Below, in pieces: positions 1 to 8,732 of a stretch of 64,000 nucleotides of DNA. The position numbers were made by a program, and so were the translations under genes. The notes beneath the pieces were generated by a model. That model saw only the letters and a list, made by a program, of their open reading frames with translations, searched no databases and had not been told where the DNA came from. The DNA is taken from positions 1-64,000 of the forward strand of contig NZ_MECJ01000014.1 of NCBI RefSeq assembly GCF_014596475.1. The letters run 5' to 3'. The first letter of the stretch is position 1, and every line of letters begins with the position of its first letter. The DNA is from Streptomyces sp. CBMA152 (GTDB lineage: Bacteria; Actinomycetota; Actinomycetes; Streptomycetales; Streptomycetaceae).

Positions 1-120
1 GCCGTCGCCATGGCGATCAACAACCGGCCCCGCAAGGTCCTCGGTTGGCGGACGCCGGCCGAGGTCTTCGAAGAACAGCTACGCTCGCTGCAACAACCCG
101 GTGTTGCAACGACTGGTTGA
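1..120 (+). pseudogene. IS30-family transposase, 3' end only
   Basis: Frame 1 is open from the window edge to a TGA at 118-120. It ends with the motif NNRPRKVLGWRTPAEVF, typical of the extreme C-terminus of IS30-family DDE transposases. Whether the gene is whole to the left cannot be seen. It runs straight into an IS3-type fragment, so it is probably an IS remnant. Confidence 0.7.
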
Positions 121-418
121 ACTCGCCCAATTCCGGTCCCGGAAGTTCGTCCGGGCCCTCGGCCATCACCGGATCGTCGGCTCGATAGGGCGGGTTGGGG
201 CGGCCGGCGACAACGCGGCCATGGAGTCGTTCTTCAGTCTGCTGCAGAAGAACGTCCTCGACCGCCACAGCTGGGCCACCCGTCAAGAACTGCGAACCGC
301 GATCGTGACCTGGATCGAGAAGACCTACCACCGGCGTCGCAGACAAGCCTCGCTCGGCCGGCTGACCCCCGTTGAATTCGAGACCGTCATGACCACACCG
401 GCCCTCCGGGCCGCGTGA
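109..418 (+). pseudogene. IS3-family transposase (OrfB) C-terminal fragment
   Basis: The translation carries the end of an rve/DDE integrase core. IGRVGAAGDNAAMESFFSLL includes the GDN and the catalytic Glu (ESFF) context of IS3 OrfB proteins, and RRRRQASLGRLTPVEFE is their usual C-terminus. An intact OrfB has about 280 residues and only about the last 100 remain. The N-terminal domain and the first Asp are missing, replaced by the IS30 remnant. CAGCAGACCC at 441-450 looks like the outer edge of an IS3 terminal repeat. The fragment cannot be active. Confidence 0.75.
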
Positions 419-717
419 CAGAACCTGTCACCCATACCTGCAGCAGACCCGAGGCGGTTCGTCAGCCGGTAGCTGGGACCGTTGATGGAGATCACGTCGC
501 AGTGGTACAGAAGCCGGTCAGGGATCGATGGCAATCACCGAGGCCTCCCCCACGCCCTGACCCATCGGGTCGCCTCCGGCATCTCTGCCGCGGCCGAGCG
601 AGGACCTGGCCCCACGGGCCACCGATCGTGCACGGCCACATCAGTCAGACCTGTGACCTATGGTTGGCCACTCTGAGGGTCATAGTTGGCCGCCGGATAG
701 CCTCGACATCCGGCTGA
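419..717. other. gene-free stretch after IS remnant
   Basis: It holds the probable right terminal repeat of the IS3 remnant (to about 451). No open frame has convincing coding character or a ribosome binding site. Confidence 0.4.
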
Positions 718-1245
718 TCAACCGCCCGTCGCGAAGCCGTAAAGATCGCGAAGCCGAGCAGCGATGGCTCTCGTTGCTGCTTGGTTGGCTTCGAAGAACT
801 CGCGGCGATGATTCGGATCGCTTCCAGACTCACGAGTCCAGTACATCGGGTAAGCGGCAGTTGTCAGACGCTCGACCGCTTCGATCACCGGAGGATGCAA
901 CAGCAGTGCGGACTCATGACTGCACCTCACGGTCGCGTGCATGGCCGCCGCTTTCAGCTCCTGCCCGCCATCGCTCTCGCGCCAGTCCAGACCCGCTGTT
1001 TGGGCCGTGGCCAGGTGTATGGCGATCGCGTTCACCCTACTCAGAAGGTCGTGAATGGCGGCGTGGACAGCCCGGAGCCCGTCACGTTCAAACGCCACTC
1101 GCTCCAGGTGAGCGACTTGTAGACGTTCAGCGTTGCGAACAGCCTGCACGTTCTGCGTCGTCCAGCGGTTACGGAACAGTTCAAGCAGGAAGCTTGCGAA
1201 GAAGCCGAGAACAAGCGTGACCAGGGGCAGCAGCACGTCGACCAT
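718..1245 (-). CDS. hypothetical membrane-anchored protein
   Basis: This 175-residue protein is not one I recognise. It begins with one hydrophobic segment (VDVLLPLVTLVLGFFASFLL, residues 2-21) followed by Arg-Asn-Arg, so it is probably a signal anchor with a cytoplasmic C-terminus. The rest is helical and Ala/Arg/Glu-rich, with no recognised catalytic motif. I chose the ATG at 1245 because a G-rich purine stretch lies just upstream and the membrane segment follows at once. Two in-frame starts lie slightly further upstream, the furthest at 1260. Both neighbours are unrelated. Confidence 0.55.
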   Translation of the reverse strand: MVDVLLPLVTLVLGFFASFLLELFRNRWTTQNVQAVRNAERLQVAHLERVAFERDGLRAVHAAIHDLLSRVNAIAIHLATAQTAGLDWRESDGGQELKAAAMHATVRCSHESALLLHPPVIEAVERLTTAAYPMYWTRESGSDPNHRREFFEANQAATRAIAARLRDLYGFATGG

Positions 1246-1435
1246 GCCGCCCACCATCACCGACCTGGCTTGTGATGTCCACGGGTCGTTCAGAGCGCCC
1301 GACGTGCGCCGAGGCGCGATGGTTGGAACCGGTGATCCGTGTTGGCCTGGCTGCTCTCATGGTGCGTGACACGGTTGTTGGAACCGGTGTGCCAGGGTTG
1401 TTGAACCCAGTGGTCACTTGTCCCTTCGGGGGTCC

Positions 1436-1843
1436 TCAGCTCATCAGCTCGGGCGCGAAGTAGTCACGCAGCCGTGCGATCTTCCCGTCGCGGATGCGGA
1501 AGATCTGTACCAGCGAGACAGACGTGTCCACTGCGTCCCCGTCGAAGACCGTGTCGATCTCGGCGATGAACACGTCGGGGTCGGAGGTGGTGTGCAGCAC
1601 GTACCCGGACTTCTCCAGGTTCGGCGAGCGGTCGTCGTTCACCGGTTGCGCGTAGTACGCCGCCATGGCGCTACGGATCTCCTCGCGACCCACCAGCCGT
1701 TTGGGGAAGGCGGCGCCGGCCGGCATGAGCGGTGCTTCGAAGACGCCGTCCGCGGTGAAGTTCTCGGCAAGGGCATCCGCGTTCCGGGTCATCGTGCCGG
1801 CGTAGAGGTAGCTCTCGAAGATTTCCCGCGGCGTTTTGGACAC
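1436..1843 (-). CDS. SnoaL-like (NTF2-fold) protein
   Basis: A 135-residue protein with the SnoaL/NTF2-like pattern. It has an N-terminal helix (REIFESYLYAGTMTRNADAL), then FTADGVFEAPLMPAG, then the late strand and tail VSLVQIFRIRDGKIARLRDY. This fold includes polyketide cyclases, limonene epoxide hydrolases and many uncharacterised ketosteroid-isomerase-like proteins. The substrate cannot be told. The GTG at 1843 is preceded by AGGGAGG at good spacing. The longer upstream frame (to 2032) is not protein-like. The gene stands alone and points away from the ArsR/MFS pair. Confidence 0.8.
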   Translation of the reverse strand: MSKTPREIFESYLYAGTMTRNADALAENFTADGVFEAPLMPAGAAFPKRLVGREEIRSAMAAYYAQPVNDDRSPNLEKSGYVLHTTSDPDVFIAEIDTVFDGDAVDTSVSLVQIFRIRDGKIARLRDYFAPELMS

Positions 1844-2060
1844 GGCGGCCTCCCTGGGATCGGAGCAGGAAGGCCACATCATCGCAGTGACACTTCCGGG
1901 AAGGGAGTTTCCGGCAACGATCACGTTCCGCCGGATCGACCGACCTCCAGTCGCCGCGCCAGACATGGGCGATCGCCACCCGGCCCAGCACGAACCGAAT
2001 CGGCCGGGCCACACAACGACGCGCTGGGCCACCTAGCGCTCGTGCATAACTGCCGGCCAC

Positions 2061-2196
2061 CTCACCGACACCCAGACACGCCTCACCCGCGCAGCCCGGT
2101 GATCGGTCGCCGACCACGGCGAAGCACCCCCGGTACACGAACTCGCGGCAGCCATCGGGCTCGCAGCCGCCCGCCTTGCGCAGGGGGCAGGGACCT
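2061..2196 (+). pseudogene. LexA-type winged-helix remnant
   Basis: One frame reads LTDTQTRLTRAAR, a TGA stop, then SVADHGEAPPVHELAAAIGL. This matches the start of LexA DNA-binding domains (LT..Q..IL..I..S....G.APTV.EIA...G). The stop interrupts the first helix, and everything after the recognition region is missing. I read it as a decayed LexA-like regulator fragment. The call rests on motif resemblance only. Confidence 0.4.
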
Positions 2197-2246
2197 TGCG
2201 CGCCGGAACCGTGGATTCCGGAAGAGCGTGCGGAATCCCCTTGCTT

Positions 2247-2270
2247 AATGGTCAAGAAACGTTGACCATT
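2247..2270. promoter_or_regulatory. perfect palindromic operator upstream of the ArsR gene
   Basis: AATGGTCAA and TTGACCATT form a perfect 9-bp inverted repeat separated by six bases. It ends seven bases before the ATG of the ArsR gene. Position and symmetry fit an autoregulatory operator for the dimeric repressor. The repressor would then also control the overlapping MFS gene. Confidence 0.75.
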
Positions 2271-2276
2271 GGGGGC

Positions 2277-2816
2277 ATGCCTACCGATGATCTTCCCGAG
2301 ACGTTCCACGTCACCACGGACGAGCAGCTACGCGCCGTTTCCAATCTCACGCGTCACCGGATCATGGCCGTGCTCCGCTTCGAGCCCGCCACGATCACGC
2401 AGATCGCCGAGCGGGTGGGCCTTGCGAAGGGGAGTTCCAGCTACCACGTACGGCTGCTGGAGCGGGCCGGCCTGGTGAAGGTGGTACGGACGCGGAAGGT
2501 GCGTGGGGTCACCGAGCGGTACTACGCGATGGCCGCGCGGTCGATCGTGCTGCCGGATCCGGGCGAGGGAGGGCCGGACATGCTGATGCGGCATGCGGTG
2601 GCGGACCTGGAAGCAGCGCCGGCGGATGGCGAGCGGCACGTGCGGATGGCGCATCTGCGGCTCACCGCAGAGCAGTTCGCGCAGCTGGGGGCGCGGCTGG
2701 AGGCGCTGGCGGACGAGTACCGGGAGCTGTCCGACCCGTCGCTGCCGGACGCGTCACTCGTCTTCGCGCTCTTCCACCCGGCACAGCGCGCACAGGCCGA
2801 AGGGGACGCCAAGTGA
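2277..2816 (+). CDS. ArsR-family winged-helix repressor
   Basis: A 179-residue protein. Residues about 17-85 form an HTH_20/ArsR winged helix (LRAVSNLTRHRIMAVLRFEP, ITQIAERVGLAKGSSSYHVR, LLERAGLVKVVRTRKVRG). The C-terminal 90 residues are a helical, probably dimerising region. No Cys-x-Cys metal site is seen, so it is a drug- or metabolite-type ArsR rather than a metal sensor. The ATG at 2277 sits directly behind a perfect palindrome. The gene overlaps the MFS gene by GTGA, so translational coupling and repression of the pump are likely. Confidence 0.88.
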   Translation: MPTDDLPETFHVTTDEQLRAVSNLTRHRIMAVLRFEPATITQIAERVGLAKGSSSYHVRLLERAGLVKVVRTRKVRGVTERYYAMAARSIVLPDPGEGGPDMLMRHAVADLEAAPADGERHVRMAHLRLTAEQFAQLGARLEALADEYRELSDPSLPDASLVFALFHPAQRAQAEGDAK

Positions 2817-4099
2817 CTACAGATGTAAGGAAGTTGCCAGCTGGGTTCGGGCGGCTGTGGACCGCGCAGACCGTGTCCTCGCTCGGTGACGGGGTCTCCC
2901 ATGCCGCGCTGCCGCTGCTCGCGTTGACGCTGACGCGGGACCCGATGGCGCTCGCCGTCGTCACGGCCGCCGGAACGCTGCCCTGGCTGCTCTTCGGGGT
3001 CCTCGGCGGTGCGCTGGTGGACCGCTGGGACCGCCGGCGCACGATGTGGGTCACGGACGCGGCCCGTGCCGTGCTGCTCACGGTACCGGCGGCAGCGGCC
3101 GCCCTCGACATGCTGAGCATCACGCTGCTCGCCGCCCTCGCCTTCCTCCTCGGCCTCGGCGGACTCTTCTTCGACACGGCCGCCACGGCCTACCTGCCGG
3201 ATCTCCTCGGCCGCGACCCCGCCCTCCTGGAACGCGCCAACTCCCGCCTGCGCGCCACCCAGACCGCCGCGTCCGGCTTCGCCGGGCCGCCCGCAGGCAG
3301 CGCCCTGCTCGCACTCGGGCGGGCGGTTCCCCTGCTCACCGACGCCCTCTCGTTCGCGCTCTGCGCACTGCTCGTACGCTCGCTGCCCGCCACACCCCGC
3401 CCCGCACCGCAGGCCCGCGAGTCACTGCTGCGGCAAGCGCGGGCCGGTGCCTCGTACGTATTCAAGGACCAGCTGCTGCTCGGGCTCGCACTGCGCCCGG
3501 CGATCGGGAACATCGCCTTCCTCGCCGTGGAAACCGTACTCGCCCTCTTCGCCCACGACCGCCTCGGCATCGGCACCATCGGCTTCGGCCTGCTCCTCAC
3601 TGCGGAGGCCACCGGCGGCCTGCTCGGCGCAAGCATCGCCTCCTTCCTCGGCCGGCGACTCGGCACCGGCACCGCACTCACCTGCACAGCCGCCCTCGAA
3701 GGACTCGCCGTCCTCGGCCTTGCCGCCGCCCCGAACGCATACGTGGCCGGCCTCACGCTCGCCGTCTGCGGGGCCGGCATGGGCGCCACCATGGTGCTCG
3801 CCCCCTCCCTCCGACAAGCGATCGTCCCCGCCCACCTCATGGGCCGGGTCGCCTCCACCTCCCGCATGCTCGCCATGTGCGCCGCCCCCATCGGCGCCTT
3901 CCTCGGCGGCTGGCTCGCCACCACCTACGACATACGCACCCCCCTCTACACCGCCGCCGCCCTCCTCCTCACCATGACCACCATCACCGCAACCATGACC
4001 ACCAACCGCCGAGTCGAGGCAGCACTGCGCGCCGCCACCCCCACCAACAACCCACACCACCCAGAAACCCGGGACCCCGCTCAGGCCGGTGCCCTCTAG
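2813..4099 (+). CDS. MFS exporter (EntS/MFS_3 type)
   Basis: A 428-residue membrane protein with about 12 hydrophobic segments. The GALVDRWDRRRTM motif between segments 2 and 3 matches the G.L.DR.gRR loop of the major facilitator superfamily. GLLLTAEATGGLLGASIASF and AGMGATMVLAPSLRQ are typical of the enterobactin-exporter-like MFS_3 group. It starts with a GTG inside the stop of the ArsR gene, so the two genes form a repressor-pump operon. The proton-driven exporter probably expels the compound the ArsR protein senses. The C-terminus ends in a short polar tail. The substrate is unknown. Confidence 0.9.
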   Translation: MTTDVRKLPAGFGRLWTAQTVSSLGDGVSHAALPLLALTLTRDPMALAVVTAAGTLPWLLFGVLGGALVDRWDRRRTMWVTDAARAVLLTVPAAAAALDMLSITLLAALAFLLGLGGLFFDTAATAYLPDLLGRDPALLERANSRLRATQTAASGFAGPPAGSALLALGRAVPLLTDALSFALCALLVRSLPATPRPAPQARESLLRQARAGASYVFKDQLLLGLALRPAIGNIAFLAVETVLALFAHDRLGIGTIGFGLLLTAEATGGLLGASIASFLGRRLGTGTALTCTAALEGLAVLGLAAAPNAYVAGLTLAVCGAGMGATMVLAPSLRQAIVPAHLMGRVASTSRMLAMCAAPIGAFLGGWLATTYDIRTPLYTAAALLLTMTTITATMTTNRRVEAALRAATPTNNPHHPETRDPAQAGAL

Positions 4100-4748
4100 G
4101 GCTCCGTGAGGTCGTTGAGCCAGCACTGAGCCCAGCCCGGCACTCCTCGCCTCCGCCCCCGAGCGTCGGGCGCCTGCCTCCACGGGATGCGACGAGTGGC
4201 CCAGCGGGCCGGGTGAAGGTGACCACGGGGACGCTGACGCGATGAGGGAGCCATACAAGGAGTGCGCACCGCGTGCAGGGCAACCGATGCCCGTCACGTT
4301 CGATGTGCGCACAGGGTGCGGGTGAATCGGAGGTGGAGTCCACTGCCTCGCGCATCGTGGTGCGCGTCGTGCGGGGTGCGCAGAGCACGACACCGTCGGT
4401 GCGCAGCCAACCATCACCAGCGAACCCTCAGCGCGAGCCCGCCGAACGCACCGCGGGGGCCGGCCACCATATGACCGGCCCCGCTCATCACCCACCGGCC
4501 GACACACGCCAAATCTGCACAAGCCACCTCTCCCCACTCCCGCTCACGGCCGGCAGCAACCGCAGATGCGCGCGGCAGACGGCTCCAGGTGGCCCGGATG
4601 GACGGGCCGGGCACCGTGCGGTCACCGAGTCCGAAGTTCGTCGACTGGAACGAACCACACCCTCGACCCGTCTCCTCCAAGGGCACCGGATTCCAGGACG
4701 CGTACGTCGCGAACGGCGACCCGCCGACCAGAACACAGGAGTTTCCCC
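4100..4748. other. intergenic region without a supported gene
   Basis: No frame here has convincing coding features. The last part contains the promoter and leader of the downstream agmatine deiminase gene. No clear hairpin terminator was found after the MFS gene. Confidence 0.4.
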
Positions 4749-5924
4749 GTGACCTCTCCCCCCGTGTCCCGCCGCACCGCACTGCGCACGTTCGCCGGGA
4801 TCGGCGTCCTTGCCCCGGCCTCCGCGGCCTGCGGTCCAGGGGACTCCCCGGCCCAACCGTCCTCCTCCTCGCCCGCCGCGGGCGAGACGCCCGCGGACCG
4901 CCGCTTCGGCGCCGAGTGGGACAGCCACGCGCGGACCTTCATGTCCTGGCCGGCGCTCGACTCGGTGTGGGGCGAGCAACTGCCGTCCGTACGCGAGGAC
5001 ATCGCCCGCGTGGCACGGGCCGTCGCGGAGTACGAGCCGGTGGTGCTGATGGCCCGGCCCGACCAGCAGGCAGCCGCCCAGAAGGCCTGCGGCTCCCAGG
5101 TCGAAGTGGTCCCTCTCGCCGTGGACGACCTGTGGGCCCGCGACACCGTGCCGGTGTTCGTGGAAGAGAACGGCCACACCCTGGGCGTCGACCTCAACTT
5201 CAGCGGCTGGGGCAACAAGCAGGTGCACACCAACGACGGCCAGGTCGGCCGCCTACTGCTCACCACGTACGACATCGCCCGTACCAAAGCACCGCTGGTC
5301 GCCGAGGGCGGCTCCTTCGAGACCGACGGCCAGGGCACCCTGCTGGTCACCGAGAGCTCCGTCGTCAACGGCAATCGCAACCCCGGCAAGACCCGCGACC
5401 GGATCGAGGACGAACTCAAGAGCAGCCTCGGCATCAAGAAGGTGCTCTGGCTGGCCGGGGTGCGGGGCAAGGACATCACCGACGCCCACGTCGACAGCAT
5501 CGCCCGGTTCACCGCACCCGGGGTCGTCCTGGTCGACCAGGCCTTTCCCGCAAACCCGCCCGACGTCTGGTCCCGGGCGGCCGACCAGGCCCGGCAGGTC
5601 CTCAAGCAGGCAACGGACGCACGGGGCAGGCGACTTGAGATCGTCGACCTGCCTCAGCCCGACCTCGACAAGATCACCGGCCGCGGCGACGCGTTCGTCT
5701 CCACCTACACCAACTTCTACGTCGCCAACAGCGCTGTCTTCATGCCCCGCTTCGGCGACGCGCAGGCCGACGACCGCGCCAAGGGCATCCTGCAGGAACA
5801 CTTCCCCAAGCGCGACGTCGTACCCGTGAAAATCGACACCATCGCCTCCGGCGGAGGCGGCATCCACTGCTCCACCCACGACCAACCCAGCAAACCCGGC
5901 AAGAGAGCAGGCACTGCCGGGTAA
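4749..5924 (+). CDS. secreted agmatine deiminase family lipoprotein
   Basis: A 391-residue protein of the peptidyl-arginine deiminase/agmatine deiminase superfamily. Members hydrolyse guanidino groups (agmatine to N-carbamoylputrescine plus ammonia). Visible family motifs are EWDSHARTFMSWP, DDLWARDTVPVFV, GGSFETDGQGTLLVTES, and the terminal GGGGIHCSTHDQP, whose Cys is the catalytic nucleophile. The N-terminus has twin arginines (SRRTALRTF), a hydrophobic stretch and a lipobox-like ASAAC. This suggests Tat export and lipid anchoring outside the cell. I chose the GTG at 4749 because the signal peptide begins there. The upstream frame is not protein-like. The exact guanidine substrate is uncertain. 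Confidence 0.88.
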   Translation: MTSPPVSRRTALRTFAGIGVLAPASAACGPGDSPAQPSSSSPAAGETPADRRFGAEWDSHARTFMSWPALDSVWGEQLPSVREDIARVARAVAEYEPVVLMARPDQQAAAQKACGSQVEVVPLAVDDLWARDTVPVFVEENGHTLGVDLNFSGWGNKQVHTNDGQVGRLLLTTYDIARTKAPLVAEGGSFETDGQGTLLVTESSVVNGNRNPGKTRDRIEDELKSSLGIKKVLWLAGVRGKDITDAHVDSIARFTAPGVVLVDQAFPANPPDVWSRAADQARQVLKQATDARGRRLEIVDLPQPDLDKITGRGDAFVSTYTNFYVANSAVFMPRFGDAQADDRAKGILQEHFPKRDVVPVKIDTIASGGGGIHCSTHDQPSKPGKRAGTAG

Positions 5925-6015
5925 TCACGCAACCCGCCCGGCCGAGACCTGCGCAAACGGAAGCCCCCTTGCGCAGCCCAACCCGCGGCCCCGCACCGAA
6001 CGCCCGCGAGAACAC

Positions 6016-6090
6016 TCACAGACCCGAACCCCCCGTCGCGTCGATCACCCGCCCCGTCACCCACCGCCCGTCCTGCGACACATCGGCGTG
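6016..6090 (-). pseudogene. C-terminal scrap of a short-chain dehydrogenase
   Basis: The reverse strand reads DVSQDGRWVTGRVIDATGGS, then G, L and a stop. This is the usual last strand and tail of NAD(P)-dependent short-chain dehydrogenases. Nothing upstream in frame continues the family, so only the last ~25 codons survive. Confidence 0.5.
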
Positions 6091-6289
6091 ACCTCACCGG
6101 TGCTGCGCTCGGCCCCCGCCGCCGCGAGCGGGATCGCCGGCCTCAACGCCCTGGCACCGGGCCGGACCATCTGCGGAGCCAGCACCGCAAACACCGCCCG
6201 GCGCACCCCGGACATGCCGCCCACCACGGCATCCGCGCTGGAGAACTTCACCGCGGTACCGCAGGATCTGTGCGCCGGACGCTCAACCG

Positions 6290-6851
6290 AGTACCGCGAA
6301 GAAGACCAGGTCCGCGACATCGTCTTGCGCCCGCCGATCTTCGGCCCGTGCAGGGCGTCCCCGGTCCACAGCTCGTTGCCGCGGGTGGCCTCGAACCGGC
6401 CGAAGACGCTCTTGTCGCCGCTGGTGCCGGTCAGACCGCCGCGACGAAGTGCCGCTGGAGGGTGCGTTCGGTGGGCGACCAGCCCTGCGTCGTGCGCAGA
6501 ATCCGCTGGATCTGCGCGGCCGCGGGCCGGGGTCTCCCGCTTCAGCGCGACCGCCGGCTCCAGCACCTCCGGCGGCGTCCTGGAGACCGCCTTGCGAGGC
6601 TCGGGCACCAGGGCGGCAAACCCCCCGCGGCGGTAGTGGCGGGTCCGCCGGTCTATCGTGCCCCTGGACACCTGCACCTGCCGACCGAACGGATCTGTGT
6701 GTTCTCACGCCGCCAACTCCCGTGCCCAGCAGCCTTGTTCGCGGATTGTCAGGCTGTCATCCAGCAGGTCATGGATCAGGGAACAGCGGAACAGACCGAG
6801 CTGCCGAGCCCACTCCGCCCGGCGGCGGTCCTCGTCCTCGCTTGATGCCAT
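6290..6851 (-). pseudogene. frameshifted DDE transposase fragment
   Basis: Two reverse frames together resemble the N-terminal half of an actinobacterial IS481-like DDE transposase. The first runs MASSEDEDRRRAEWARQLG to CWARELAA. After a frame change, the second gives VSRGTIDRRTRHYRRGGFA, ALVPEPRKAVSRTPPEVLE and ATRGNELWTGDALHGPKIGG, which includes the first Asp of a DDE core (WTGD). The similarity stops at about 6290 without the rest of the catalytic domain. It is broken by at least one frameshift and a 3' truncation. Confidence 0.55.
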
Positions 6852-6876
6852 TGCGCGGACTCTCCTCGCATCTCGA

Positions 6877-7206
6877 TCAGTGTCCGCCCCTCTCCGGACG
6901 GACACGATCAAGACTTCCGGCGCCTCCGATCGCCGCCCAGGGGCGGCCCGTGTTGATCAACAGGGGCGCTGAGTTCTCCGTGATCCAGGTGGCGATCTCC
7001 AGCCGAGCCTCGGCGCGGGTGGCGCACAGTGTGGGCACGAAGGATGCGACGGTGATCTCGGCCTCCCGTTGCCTTGACACGGTAGCCGTGGGCCGCTGAT
7101 GAAGCGTCGGTGTTCTCGAAGTCCTCGGTGCCGTCTGGGTCCGTGGTGGGGCAGGCGTCCTGGCCGGTGCAGTGCAGATCCGCAGCCTCTGGACGACGAG
7201 GGTCAC
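6877..7206 (-). other. possible IS3 transposase scrap
   Basis: An open reverse frame contains REAEITVASFVPTLCATRAE and then ARLEIATWITE. This faintly resembles the ESFFATLK...SRAEARTAI..WI region of IS3 OrfB proteins. The catalytic Glu context is degraded. It may be a decayed IS fragment or chance, and no intact gene is supported. Confidence 0.25.
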
Positions 7207-7216
7207 ATCCTCGTCT

Positions 7217-7444
7217 TCAGGCGGTCCGGGCAGCCTGCTGACCGCGGGATCTCAACTCGCGGCGCAGCACCGCGACCCGCAGGATGGCGAGAGCGAGGAA
7301 CACGAAGGCGAACGCGGCCCGCTGCCATCCTCCGATCCTGACGAACCAGTAGACACAGGCACCCCCGAGGAAGAGTGCGATGGCGATGAGCAGGGGTTCG
7401 CGGACCCAGAACGGCAGGATGCGGAGAATTACGTTCAGCAGCAT
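7217..7444 (-). CDS. small two-helix membrane protein
   Basis: A 75-residue protein, mostly hydrophobic. There are two predicted membrane helices, about residues 16-35 (PLLIAIALFLGGACVYWFV) and 44-60 (AAFAFVFLALAILRVAV), with a basic tail RRELRSRGQQ. The Arg/Trp-rich hairpin loop between them suggests a helical hairpin. I know no function for it. No strong ribosome binding site is visible before the ATG. It is divergent from the lipoprotein gene at 7647. Confidence 0.5.
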   Translation of the reverse strand: MLLNVILRILPFWVREPLLIAIALFLGGACVYWFVRIGGWQRAAFAFVFLALAILRVAVLRRELRSRGQQAARTA

Positions 7445-7646
7445 CGGACCAGTGGATCAGTCACCCTCCCTTCGGCGCAGTGACGGAAGCCATACCTCCT
7501 CCCCGCAGGGAACACCATGGGGTATTCATGGCTATTTGGCCGGGTGGTGGCGGATGACGTAGGTTCACCTGGCACCCGCTGGTTCGAGGCTGACCCCTGC
7601 AATGGCCCAGGCCCCAAGGAGTGCTCCACCAACTCCTGGAGGTCTG

Positions 7647-8459
7647 ATGCGCCGTCCCCTGATTCTGGCTGCCGCGGCCGCGCTGCTGTGCGCCGCGTGC
7701 ACCCGCACGCACAGCGACGCCGGCGGCAGCGCGGACGCGGCAGCCGCCGTACGCGACGCGGTGACTGCCACCAGCCATACCAGCGCCCGCTTCACCACCG
7801 TTCTGGATGCCTGCGCCGTCACCGACTGGGCCTGCCGGGTGGAGGCGTCCGGGACCGTCGATCTGGCCTCCGGGAGCGGCCGGTTGACGGTCGGGGTCGC
7901 CCAGGCCGCCGTCCGTGCCGAGGAGGTCCTGCTCGGCGACCGCGTCTACATGCGCCCCGTCGTCGTCCAGGACACAGGCATCGACGTGGATCAGCGGTGG
8001 GCCGTGGGCGAGCGCCGCGCCGCCGAGGCCCACGCCCCGTTCCGTGCCCCGCTCAACGACCCGTCCCACTCGCTCGCCCAGGTCACACGCATGCAGGATG
8101 TGCGAGCCCGGGGCACTGAGGCGGTTCACGGCGTGCAGACCACCCGCTATCAGGGCACCCTCGACCATGCGGCCCTCACCCTGCGCCTGGCCAAGGAGGC
8201 ACGGGCAAAGATCGAAGAGATGCGAGAGCTGTACGGGCGCGATCTGCCGGTCACCGCCGAGGCGTGGGTGGACACCCAGGGCCGCCTCGTCCAGGCCCGC
8301 TTCACCCTCAAGGACCGCCTGAAGGACAGCAAGACCACCCACGTCACCTACACACTCTCCCTCACCGAACTGGGCGCACCCGTCCGCGTCACGCCGCCGT
8401 CCGGCACCAAGAACGCCCCACCCCTGCACGACCAGATGCCCACGGCACTGACCGGCTGA
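7647..8459 (+). CDS. secreted lipoprotein (LppX/LprG-like region suspected)
   Basis: A 270-residue protein with an N-terminal lipoprotein signal (MRRPLILAAAAALLCAAC, lipobox LCAAC). The body alternates strand-like and charged stretches. ASGTVDLASGSGRLTVGV, LLGDRVYMRPVV and LPVTAEAWVDTQGRLVQARF match the layout of Streptomyces lipoproteins with an LppX/LprG-like beta-barrel half, a fold that binds lipids or small hydrophobic molecules. That assignment is by pattern only. ATG 7647 has GGAGG six to ten bases upstream. The neighbouring SIMPL gene lies in the same direction with about 270 bases between. Confidence 0.75.
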   Translation: MRRPLILAAAAALLCAACTRTHSDAGGSADAAAAVRDAVTATSHTSARFTTVLDACAVTDWACRVEASGTVDLASGSGRLTVGVAQAAVRAEEVLLGDRVYMRPVVVQDTGIDVDQRWAVGERRAAEAHAPFRAPLNDPSHSLAQVTRMQDVRARGTEAVHGVQTTRYQGTLDHAALTLRLAKEARAKIEEMRELYGRDLPVTAEAWVDTQGRLVQARFTLKDRLKDSKTTHVTYTLSLTELGAPVRVTPPSGTKNAPPLHDQMPTALTG

Positions 8460-8732
8460 CCGGACATCCGCCACACCCCTCCTGCTGCACACCTGCCGGC
8501 ACGCACCGTCGCCTGTCCACAGCAGGAGCCGCCCGGAGAGCCAACGCCATGGCCCGCGGAGGGCAGGGGCGGCCGGTCCCGCCCTGGATCGCGCGGAGAG
8601 CACGACCGCATCCCCGAACTCCTCGACCGAACCGACCTCCACTCTTGCTCAGGTATCGGTCGGTTGATGAGCAAGACAGCGGATCAGCGCACCTCGCCCC
8701 CGCGACGGGTGCCGCGTGGTTGACTACCGCGC

